Origin: Rutidosis leptorrhynchoides
Taxonomy: Eukaryota > Streptophyta > Magnoliopsida > Asterales > Asteraceae
DNA length: 64,000 bases
Reading direction: 5' to 3'
Assembly: GCF_046630445.1 (NCBI RefSeq)
Contig: NC_092337.1
Span: 227,520,001-227,584,000, forward strand
This document shows, one piece after another, positions 36,050-45,826 of the stretch (position 1 is its first letter; each line of letters starts with the position of its first letter). The translations under genes and the position numbers were made by a program. The notes beneath the pieces are model-generated. The model was not told the origin of the DNA. It saw only the letters and a program-made list of their open reading frames with translations, and did no database searches.

Positions 36050-36061
36050 TGGTATCCGAGC
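36050..36061 (+). other. E7 primer-binding site
   Basis: TGGTATCCGAGC, 2 bp after the LTR end. Confidence 0.75.
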
Positions 36062-36256
36062 GTTGGTCTTAGAGAACCAGAAAATTTGCATTAGTGTGTC
36101 TTATCGAGTTTGTTAGGATGCATTAGTGAGTCTGGACTTCGACCGTGTTTTCTTTAAAAATGATTGCTTAACATTTTTGTTGGAAACTATATATTATTAA
36201 CATGTATATATTAGGTGATATATTAATCTCTTAACATGTTTGATATTGTGTGATAG

Positions 36257-36817
36257 ATGTCTACCTCTAGCACAAATCCCGTTGACTCACCTAATAATAA
36301 CGAAGAGTCGAATATATATTGGACTGATTCACAAGTTCCCGAAGAAGAACCGGAAGAAGAATCAGAACCGGAAGAAGAATCAGAACTGGAAGAGGAGGAA
36401 CCGGAGGAGGAAATAGAACCGGTGGAGGAAATAATAAAACGGTTAAGTAAAAGAAAATCCTCAACCAACCGACCAAGGTTAATTATGGTCAATGGTGTTT
36501 TCGACAAGGAAGCAAAATATTGGGAGGATTACCAATTCTCCGATGAATCAGATTTCGATGAGAATTCCGATGATGTTATAGAAATTACCCCAACTGAATT
36601 TAAAAAGGCAAAAGAAAATAATAAGGGAAAGGGCATAAAAATAGAGAAATCTAATTCCAACCCCGATGAACTTTATATGTATCGTCAACCCCCGAAGCCC
36701 TTAAGTTGTAACAATGACCCGGGAACCTCTAAACCACCAGGTTTTTCTAAACCGTTGTGGAAAACGACAGCTCGTATTAGGGGAACATCATATATCCCTA
36801 GAAACTTGGCAAAATGA
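36257..36817 (+). CDS. E7 acidic accessory protein (ORF1), truncated
   Basis: 186 residues, the same protein as 33420-34019 with about a dozen substitutions. An early TGA at 36815 (CGA in E6) removes the last 13 residues, which are acidic (EEEE-rich). The N-terminal Glu/Pro repeats, basic patch and C-terminal proline-rich region are intact. Confidence 0.7.
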   Translation: MSTSSTNPVDSPNNNEESNIYWTDSQVPEEEPEEESEPEEESELEEEEPEEEIEPVEEIIKRLSKRKSSTNRPRLIMVNGVFDKEAKYWEDYQFSDESDFDENSDDVIEITPTEFKKAKENNKGKGIKIEKSNSNPDELYMYRQPPKPLSCNNDPGTSKPPGFSKPLWKTTARIRGTSYIPRNLAK

Positions 36818-36994
36818 ACCAAAACTGAAGAAGAAGAAACGTGCGAGTTGGAATAAGATAGTTGTATTCGTGTGGTGTAATATATGTAATATAGTGTGCT
36901 TATGCTTTATGATATATGTAAAAATTACTTGTATTAATAAGTATTTTTTTTTATGAATCTAACTCTTGTCTATTTTACAGTATAAAAACACAAA

Positions 36995-37678
36995 ATGGAT
37001 AGACAACCCAATATTTTAAGAGACCTACCCGGAGACATGATTGATGAAATCTTGTCTAGAGTCGGTCAGAATTCTTCGGCACAACTATTTACGGCGAAAT
37101 CAGTTTGTAAGATATTCGAAGAACGTTCCAAGAATGTCTTGGTTTATAAGAGACTTTCGTTTGAAAGATGGGGGATATCACATTGGGAAACCCATAAGTT
37201 ACGATGTGTTTACTTTGACGCATATATTGCGGGGAACCCAAATGCTATTTTACGCAACGGGTTAAGAAATTATTTTGACTCAATGTATCCGAATATAGGA
37301 CTTCATGATTTAGAAAAAGTGGCTAACATGCAACATAAAGAAGCATGCTATGCTTACGGGTTAGTAATGTTCGCTTCTCACCAAAGTGAGAAAAAGAACA
37401 TCGGGCTACAACTATTAAACAAAATGTTCCCACAAGTGACGGAGTCGGTAATTGGGGTAAGAAATGAGGTTTTTAGGTTATTACGAGATTGTTGGTCATT
37501 ACGTAACCCTCGTCCCTTTGACGACGTTACAACACGCTGTCTTATCAACGGCCATAACGGTTATGTTCCACAAGACCAAGGATGGGAAGTAATCCTAGTA
37601 AAACCAGAATGCATGACTTGTTTCTGGACGTATGAATTACGTGTCTTTATTGCCTTTGCTGAACGACTTGTGTACTAG
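36995..37678 (+). CDS. E7 F-box/Sel1-like protein, complete
   Basis: 227 residues. An F-box near residues 6-50 begins ILRDLPGDMIDEILSRV and continues FTAKSVCKIFEE. Next is a Sel1-like region near residues 75-130 (AGNPNAILRNGLRNYF, then HDLEKVANMQHKEACYAYGL), the layout of host At1g67623/At2g35280-type F-box proteins. The C-terminal part has GHNGYVPQ and PECMTCFWTYELRVF. Such proteins bring substrates to SCF ubiquitin ligases. The gene is intronless and lies between the acidic ORF (177 bp upstream) and gag (about 340 bp downstream). It is intact although gag-pol of the same element has eight or more stops. Most likely a captured host gene; its target is unknown. Confidence 0.8.
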   Translation: MDRQPNILRDLPGDMIDEILSRVGQNSSAQLFTAKSVCKIFEERSKNVLVYKRLSFERWGISHWETHKLRCVYFDAYIAGNPNAILRNGLRNYFDSMYPNIGLHDLEKVANMQHKEACYAYGLVMFASHQSEKKNIGLQLLNKMFPQVTESVIGVRNEVFRLLRDCWSLRNPRPFDDVTTRCLINGHNGYVPQDQGWEVILVKPECMTCFWTYELRVFIAFAERLVY

Positions 37679-37870
37679 CTAGAATTATCTTCACAACTAT
37701 CTTGTATCAAAGTTATTGTGTGCTATATTTCATGCTTTATGTAAAATAAGCGGTATTGTAAGTTTGTAAAATATTGTATAAAAGTTTGAACGCGAAATAT
37801 TATTATAATCAGTTTTTCATATAGAATTGTAGTAGTTGAATTGTATATTAGCTACTAAGTATGAACTTAA

Positions 37871-37887
37871 CGGGTAGGTACTACCCG
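37871..37887 (+). other. PPT-like hairpin between F-box ORF and gag (E7)
   Basis: CGGGTA-GGTAC-TACCCG preceded by TTAA, so TTAACGGGTAGGTAC, the sequence that also lies directly before the 3' LTR (about 42612-42625). E6 has the identical hairpin at 44807-44823. Confidence 0.65.
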
Positions 37888-38019
37888 AATTTAAACTTAT
37901 AAAACGCTAATATGATGAAAAAGCTTTTATAAATGAGTTCATATTATGCTACGAAATACTATTAACTACTCTTAATATTCTATATGATTAACTTGTTCCA
38001 TTTGACTATTTTGAAGGAA

Positions 38020-38853
38020 ATGGCACCGACTACTCGACACACCGTGAATATGAATGAAGAGGAATTCCGTACTTTTCTAGCTTCAAACATAGCCGCATTA
38101 CAGGCTGCGCTACATACCAACAATAACCTTGGATCTAGCAGTACAGGAAATCGTGTAGGATGCACCTACAAAGAATTCACTGCCTGCAAACCTTTGGAAT
38201 TTGATGGAACCGAAGGACCGATCGGATTGAAACGGTGGACCGAGAAGGTCGAATCGGTGTTTGCCATAAGTAAGTGTACCGAAGAGGACAAAGTGAAGTA
38301 CGCTACGCATACCTTCACAGGTTCTGCGTTAACATGGTGAAATACCTATCTAGAGCAAGTGGGACAAGATGATGCTTACACACTGCCGTGGTCAGCATTC
38401 AAGCACTTGATGAACGAGAAGTACCGTCCCAGAACCGAGGTCAATAAGCTCAAGACAGAACTTAGAGGGTTACAAACCCAAGGATTCGATATTACCACGT
38501 ACGAAAGACGATTCACGGAATTGTGCCTATTGTGTCCGAGAGCGTTCGAAGATGAGGAAGAGAAGATTGACGCGTTTGTGAAAGGATTACCGGAAAGAAT
38601 CCAAGAAGATATAAGTTCACACGAGCCCACCTCCATACAACAGGCATGTAGAATGGCCCACAAACTAGTGAACTAGATTGAAGAAAGAATTAAAGAACAG
38701 ACTGCTGAAGAGGCCAATGTGAAGCAAGTCAAAATAAAGTGGGAGGAAAACGGTGATAAGAATCACCAATACAACAACAACAGCAATTACAACAATAATC
38801 TCAACAATTATCCCAACAATCGCAACATCAATCGCAACTACAACAAACGGCCC

Positions 38854-38889
<36 letters not shown>

Positions 38890-41800
38890 CATCCCAACAA
38901 CAATAACAACCGCAACAACAACAACAATCAGAAGCAGCTATGCCAAAGGTGTGAAAAGTATCACTCGGGGTTCTGCACCAAATTTTGCAACAAGTGTAAA
39001 AGAAATGGTCATAGCGCGGCGAAGTGTGAGGTCTACGGACCAGGGGTTAACAGAACGAAAGGAACAAATGGTGTCGGAATGAGTAATGGTGGAGCAAGTA
39101 GTGTCGGAGCAAGTTATGCCAATGTAGTTTGTTATAAATGTGGAAAACCGGGCCACATTATTAGAAATTGCCCGAACTAGGAGAACACGAATGGACAACA
39201 CAGCGGAAGAGTTTTCAATATTAATGCGGCAGAGGCACAGGAAGACCCAGAGCTTGTTACGGGTACGTTTCTTATTGACAATAAATCTGCTTACGTTTTA
39301 TTTGATTCGGGTGCGGATAGAAGCTATATGAGTAGAGATTTTTGTGCTAAATTAAGTTGTCCATTGACGCTGTTGGATAGTAAATTTTTACTCGAATTAG
39401 CAAACGGTAAATTAATTTCAGTAGATAATATATGCCGGAATCGAGAAATTAAACTGGGTAGCGAAATATTTAAGATTGACTTGATACCAGTAGAGTTAGG
39501 GAGTTTTGATGTGATAATCGGTATGGACTGGTTGAAAGAAGTGAAAGCAGAGATCGTTTGTTACAAAAATGCAATTCGCATTATACGAGAAAAAGGAAAA
39601 CCCTTAATGGTGTACGGAGAAAAGGGCAACACGAAGCTACATCTTATTAGTAATTTGAAGGCACAAAAACTAATAAGAAAAGGTTGCTATGCTGTTCTAG
39701 CACACGTCGAGAAAGTACAAACTGAAGAAAAGAGCATCAATGATGTTCCCGTCGCAAAAGAATTTCCCGATGTATTTCCGAAAGAATTACCGGGATTACC
39801 CCCACATCGATCCGTTGAATTTCAAATAGATCTTGTACCAGGAGCTGCACCAATAGCTCGTTCTCCTTACAGACTCGCACCCAGCGAGATGAAAGAACTG
39901 CAAAGCCAATTACAAGAACTTTTAGAGCGTGGTTTCATTCGACCAAGCGCATCACCGTGGGGAGCTCCTGTTTTGTTTATCAAGAAGAAAGATGGTACAT
40001 TCAGGTTGTGTATCAACTACCGAGAGTTGAACAAACTTACCATCAAGAACCACTACCCACTACCGAGAATCGACGACTTATTTGATCAACTACAAGGTTC
40101 GTCTGTTTATTCAAAGATTGACTTACGTTCTGGGTATCATCAAATGCGGGTGAAAGAAGATGATATTCCAAAGACTGCTTTCAGAACACGTTACGGTCAT
40201 TACGAGTTTATGGTCATGCCGTTTGGTTTAACTAATGCACCAGCTGTGTTCATGGACCTTATGAACCGAGTGTGTGGACCAGACCTTGACAAGTTTGTCA
40301 TTGTTTTCATTGATGACATACTTATTTACTCAAAAAATGACCAAGAACACGGTGAACATTTGAGAAAGGTGTTAGAAGTATTGAGGAAGGAAGAATTATA
40401 CGCTAAGTTTTCAAAGTGTGCATTTTGGTTGGAAGAAGTTCAATTCCTCGGTCACATAATGAACAAAGAAGGTATTAAGGTGGATCCGGCAAAGATAGAA
40501 ACTGTTGAAAAGTGGGAAACCCCATAAACTCTGAAGCGTATACGTCAATTTTTAGGATTAGCTGGTTACTACAGAAGGTTCATCCAAGACTTTTCCATAA
40601 TAGCAAAACCCTTGACTGCATTAACGCATAAAGGGAAGAAATTTGAATGGAAGGATGAACAAGAGAAAGCGTTTCCGTTATTGAAGAAAAAGCTAACTAC
40701 GGCACCTATATTGTTATTGCCTGAAGGGAATGATGATTTTGTGATTTATTGTGACGCATCAAAGCAAGGTCTCGGTTGTGTATTAATGCAACGAACGAAG
40801 GTGATTGCTTATGCGTCTAGACAATTGAAGATTCACGAACAAAATTATACGACGCATGATTTGGAATTAGGCACGGTTGTTTTTGCATTAAAGACTTGGA
40901 GGCACTACTTATATGGGGTCAAAAGTATTATATATACCAACCACAAAAGTCTTCAGCACATATTTAATCAGAAACAACTGAATATGAGGCAGCGTAGGTG
41001 GATTGAATTGTTGAATGACTACGACTTTGAGATTCGTTACCACCCGGGGAAGGCAAATGTGGTAGCTGACGCCTTGAGCAGGAAGGACAGAGAACCCATT
41101 CGAGTAAAATCTATGAATATAATGATTCACAATAACCTTACTACTCAAATAAAGGAGGCGCAACAAGGAGTTTTAAAAGAGGGAAATTTAAAGGATGAAA
41201 TACCCAAAGGATCAGAGAAGCATCTTAATATTCATGAAGACGGAACCCGGTATAGGGCTGAAGGGATTTGGGTACCAAAATTTGGAGATATGAGAGAAAT
41301 GGTACTTAGAGAAGCTCATAAAACCAGATACTCAATACATCCTGGAACGGGGAAGATGTACAAGGATCTCAAGAAACATTTTTGGTGGCCGGGTATGAAA
41401 GCCGATGTTGCTAAATACGTAGGAGAATGTTTGACGTGTTCTAAGGTCAAAGCTGAGCATCAGAAACCATCAGGTCTACTTCAACAACCCGAAATCCCAG
41501 AATGGAAATGGGAAAACATTACCATGGATTTCATCACTAAATTTCCAAGGACTGCAAGTGGTTTTGATACTATTTAGGTAATAGTTGATCGTCTCACCAA
41601 ATCAGCACACTTCCTGCCAATAAGAGAAGATGACAAGATGGAGAAGTTAGCACGACTGTATTTGAAGGAAGTCGTCTCCAGACATGGAATACCAATCTCT
41701 ATTATCTCTGATAGGGATGGCCGATTTATTTCAAGGTTCTGGCAGACATTACAGCAAGCATTAGGAACTCATCTAGACATGAGTACTGCCTATCATCTAT

Positions 41801-42590
41801 AAACTGATGGGCAGAGCGAAAGGACGATACAAATGCTTGAAGACATGCTACGAGCATGTGTTATTGATTTTGGAAACAGTTGGGATCGACATCTACCGTT
41901 AGCAGAATTTTCCTACAACAACAGCTACCATTCAAGCATTAAGATGGCGCCGTTTGAAGCACTTATGGTAGAAAGTGCAGGTCTCCGATTTGTTGGAGTG
42001 AAGTGGGGGATAGACAGATTACGGGTCTGGAGATAAGACAAGAAACTACCGAGAAGATCATCCAAATTCAACAACGGTTGAAAACCGCCCAAAGTCGACA
42101 AAAGAGCTACGCTGACATTAAAAGAAAAGATATAGAATTTGAAATTGGAGAGATGGTCATGCTTAAAGTTTCACCTTGGAAAGGCGTTGTTTGATTTGGT
42201 AAACAAGGGAAATTAAATCCAAGGTATATTGGACCATTCAAGATTATTGAGGGTGTCGGACCAGTAGCTTACCGACTTGAGTTACCTCAACAACTCGCGG
42301 CTGTACATAACACTTTCCACGTCTCGAATTTGAAGAAATGTTTTACTAAAGAAGATCTCACTATTCCGTTAGATGAAATCCAAATCAACGAAAAACTTCA
42401 ATTCATCGAAGAACCCGTCGAAATAATGGATCGTGAGGTTAAAAGACTTAAGCAAAACAAGATACCAATTGTTAAGGTTTGATGGAATGCTCGTAGAGGA
42501 CCCGAGTTCACCTGGGAATGAGAAGATCAGATGAAGAAGAAATACCCGCATTTATTTCCAGAAGATACGTCAACATCTCCAACTGCTTAA
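38020..42590 (+). pseudogene. E7 gag-pol remnant
   Basis: From ATG 38020 ([10 protein letters not shown]). Gag capsid-type region ([27 protein letters not shown]) is followed by a poly-Asn tract from AAC repeats (38760-38930) and CCHC knuckles ([14 protein letters not shown] near 39130). Then come protease ([12 protein letters not shown], 39300), RT (SPWGAPVLF near 39950, [10 protein letters not shown] near 40310), RNase H ([10 protein letters not shown], 40750), integrase finger (41310-41460) and core, and chromodomain-like tail (42410-42560). Stops: 38338, 38674, 39178, 40525, 41575, 41800, 42192, 42480; a 1-nt deletion lies near 41969. Compared with E6, seven of the eight stops are C-to-T or G-to-A changes. 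Not functional. Confidence 0.93.
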
Positions 42591-42625
42591 AATTTCGGGA
42601 CGAAATTTATTTAACGGGTAGGTAC
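42591..42625 (+). other. E7 polypurine-tract region
   Basis: TTTCGGGACGAAATTT then TTTAACGGGTAGGTAC, ending at the 3' LTR. Confidence 0.8.
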
Positions 42626-44221
42626 TGTACTGACCCGAACTTTTCCATGTTTATATATATATTAAATGAAATTGTTATTTACATGATTAAGTGTTTCCAA
42701 CATGTTAAGCAATCAAACTTGTTAAGACTTGATTAATTGAAATAGGTTTCATATAGACAATTGACCACCCAAGTTGACCGGTGATTCACGAACGTTAAAA
42801 CTTGTAACAACTATATGATGACATATATATGGATATATATATAGTTAACATGATATTATGATAAGTAAACATATCGTTAAGTATATTAACAATGAACTAC
42901 GTATGTAAAAACAAGACTACTAACTTAATGATTTTGAAATGAGACATATATGTAACGATTATCGTTGTAACGACATTTAATGTATATATATCATATTAAG
43001 AGATATTTATACATCATAATATCATGATAATATAATAATTTAAAATCTCATTTGATATTATAAACATTGGGTTAACAACACTTAACAAGATCATTAACCT
43101 AAATGTTTCAAAACAACACTTACATGTAACGACTAACGATGACTTAACGACTCAGTTAAAATGTATATACATATAGTGTTTTAATATGTATTCATACACT
43201 TTTGAAAGATTTCAAGACACTTATCAAAATACTTCTACTTAACAAAAATGCTTACAATTACATCCTCGTTCAGTTTCATCAACAATTCTACTCGTATGCA
43301 CCCGTATTCGTACTCGTACAATACACAGCTTTTAGATGTATGTACTATTGATATATACACTCCAATGATCAGCTCTTAGAAGCCCATGTGAGTTTCATTT
43401 GCCTTTTTACCCTTTATATTTTTGGGCTGAGAATACATGCACAATTTTTATAAATGTTTTACGAAATAGACACAAGTAATCGAAACTACATTATATGGTT
43501 GAATTATCGAAATCGAATATGCCCCTTTTTATTAAGTCTGGTAATCTAAGAATTAGGGAACAGACACCCTAATTGACGCGAATCCTAAAGATAGATCTAT
43601 TGGGCCTAACAAACCCCATCCAAAGTACCGGATGCTTTAGTACTTCGAAATTTATATCATATCCGAAGGGTGTCCCGGAATGATGGGGATATTCTTATAT
43701 ATGCATCTTGTTAATGTCGGTTACCAGGTGTTCACCATATGAATGATTTTTATCTCTATGTATGGGATGTGTATTGAAATATGAAATCTTGTGGTCTATT
43801 GTTACGATTTGATATATATAGGTTAAACCAATAACTCACCAACATTTTTGTTGACGTTTAAAGCATGTTTATTCTCAGGTGAATACTAAGAGCTTCCGCT
43901 GTTGCATACAAAAATAAGGACAAGATTTGGAGTCCATGTTTGTATGATATTGTGTAAAAACCGATTTCAAGAAACTGATTTCGATGTAACATATTTGTAT
44001 TGTAAACCATTATGTAATGGTCGTGTGTAAACAGGATATTTTAGATTATCATTATTTGATAATCTACGTAAAGCTTTTTAAACCTTTATTTATGAAATAA
44101 AGGTTATGGTTTGTTTTAAAATGAATGCAGTCTTTGAAAAACGTCTCATATAGAGGTCAAAACCTCGCAACGAAATCAATTAATATGGAACGTTTTTAAT
44201 CAATAAGAACGGGACATTTCA
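42626..44221 (+). repeat. E7 3' LTR (1,596 bp)
   Basis: TGTACTGACCCG start (G-to-C at the fifth base relative to the 5' LTR), ..GGACATTTCA end, then TATCC. Confidence 0.92.
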
Positions 44222-44226
44222 TATCC

Positions 44227-44602
44227 GAATATAGGACTTCATGATTTAGAAAAAGCGGCTAACATGCAACATAAAGAAGCATGTTATGCTTACGGGTTAG
44301 TAATGTTCGCTTCTCACCAAAGTGAGAAAAAGAACATCGGGCTACAACTATTAAACAAAACGTTCCCACAAGTGACGGAGTCGGTAATTGGGGTAAGAAA
44401 TGAGGTTTTTAGATTGTTACGGGACTGTTGGACATTACGTAACCTTCATCCTTTTGATGACGTTACAACACATTGTCTTACTATCGGTCACAATGGTTAT
44501 GTTCCACAAAACCAAGGATGGGAAGTGGTATTAGTAAATCCAGAATGCATGACTTGTTTCTGGACGTATGAATTACGTGTCTTTATTGCCTTTGCTGAAT
44601 GA
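44227..44602 (+). CDS. E6 F-box protein, 3' part (after E7)
   Basis: Continues the frame broken at 34451; 44222-44226 is the duplicated target site. It holds the second half of the Sel1-like region (KEACYAYGL) and the C-terminal part. It ends at TGA 44600, where E7 has CGA, so it is four residues shorter. Between about 44411 and 44539 it differs from E7 at about 23 of 129 bases, far more than in the rest of the ORF. Without E7 the frame would have no internal stop. Confidence 0.8.
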
Positions 44603-44806
44603 CTTGTGTACTAGCTAGAATTATCTTCACAACTATCTTGTATCAAAGTTATTGTGTGCTATATTTCATGCTTTATGTAAAATAAGCGGTATTGTAAGTT
44701 TGTAAAATTTTGTATAAAAGTTTGAACGCGAAATATTATTATAATCAGTTTTTCATATAGAATTGAAGTAGTTGAATTGTATATTAGCTACTAAGTATGA
44801 ACTTAA

Positions 44807-44823
44807 CGGGTAGGTACTACCCG
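44807..44823 (+). other. PPT-like hairpin between F-box ORF and gag (E6)
   Basis: CGGGTA-GGTAC-TACCCG, identical to 37871-37887. Confidence 0.65.
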
Positions 44824-44955
44824 AATTTAAACTTATAAAACGCTAATATGAAGAAAAAGCTTTTATAAATGAGTTCATATTATGCTACGAAATACTATTA
44901 ACTACTCTTAATATTCTGTATGATTAACTTGTTCCATTTGACTATTTTGAAGGAA

Positions 44956-45789
44956 ATGGCACCGACTACTCGACACACCGTGAATATGAATGAAGAAGAA
45001 TTCCGTACTTTTATAGCTTCAAACATAGCCGCAGTACAGGCTGCGCTACATACCAACAATAACCTTGGATCTAGCAGTACAGGAAATCGTGTAGGATGCA
45101 CCTACAAAGAATTTACTACCTGCAAACCTTTGGAATTTGATGGAACCGAAGGACCGATCGGATTGAAACGGTGGACCGAGAAGGTCGAATCGGTGTTTTC
45201 CATAAGTAAGTGTACTGAAGAGGACAAAGTGAAGTACGCTACGCATACCTTCACAGGTTCTGCGTTAACAAGGTGGAATACCTATCTAGAGCAAGTGGGA
45301 CAAGATGATGCGTACGCACTACCGTGGTCAGCATTCAAGCACTTGATGAACGAGAAGTACCGTCCCAGAACCAAGATCAATAAGCTCAAGACAGAACTTA
45401 GAGGGTTACGAACCCAAGGATTTGATATTACCACGTACGAAAGACGATTCACAGAATTGTACCTATTGTGTCCGGGAGCGTTCCAAGATGAGGAAGAGAA
45501 GATCGACGCGTTTGTGAAAGGATTACCGGAAAGAATCCAAGAATATATAAGTTCACACGAGCCCGCCTCCATACAACAGGCATGTAGAATGGCTCACAAA
45601 CTAGTGAACCAGATTGAGGAAAGAATTAAAGAACAGACGGCTGAAGAGGCCAATGTGAAGCAAGTCAAAAGAAAGTGGGAGGAAAACGGTGATAAGAATC
45701 ACCAATACAACAACAATAGCAATTACAATAATAATCGCAACAATTATCCCAACAATCGCAACATCAATCGCAACTACAACAAACGACCC

Positions 45790-45826
<37 letters not shown>

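Larger units (their letters stand above)
34452..44221 (+). mobile_element. E7: chromovirus of the E6 family inserted in the E6 F-box gene, 9,770 bp
   Basis: 5' LTR 34452-36047, primer site, acidic ORF 36257-36817, complete F-box ORF 36995-37678, gag-pol remnant 38020-42590, PPT, 3' LTR 42626-44221. Target duplication TATCC. The two LTRs have identical length (1,596 bp) and differ at roughly 27 positions by hand count (about 1.7%). It belongs to a short-LTR subfamily of E6. Confidence 0.92.

Noticed and set aside
38665..38892. Val/Ile-rich minus-strand ORF (also 45601-45843)
   Set aside because: Reverse reading of the AAC/CAA repeat in gag; looks like a membrane protein only because GTT/TTG codons are hydrophobic.
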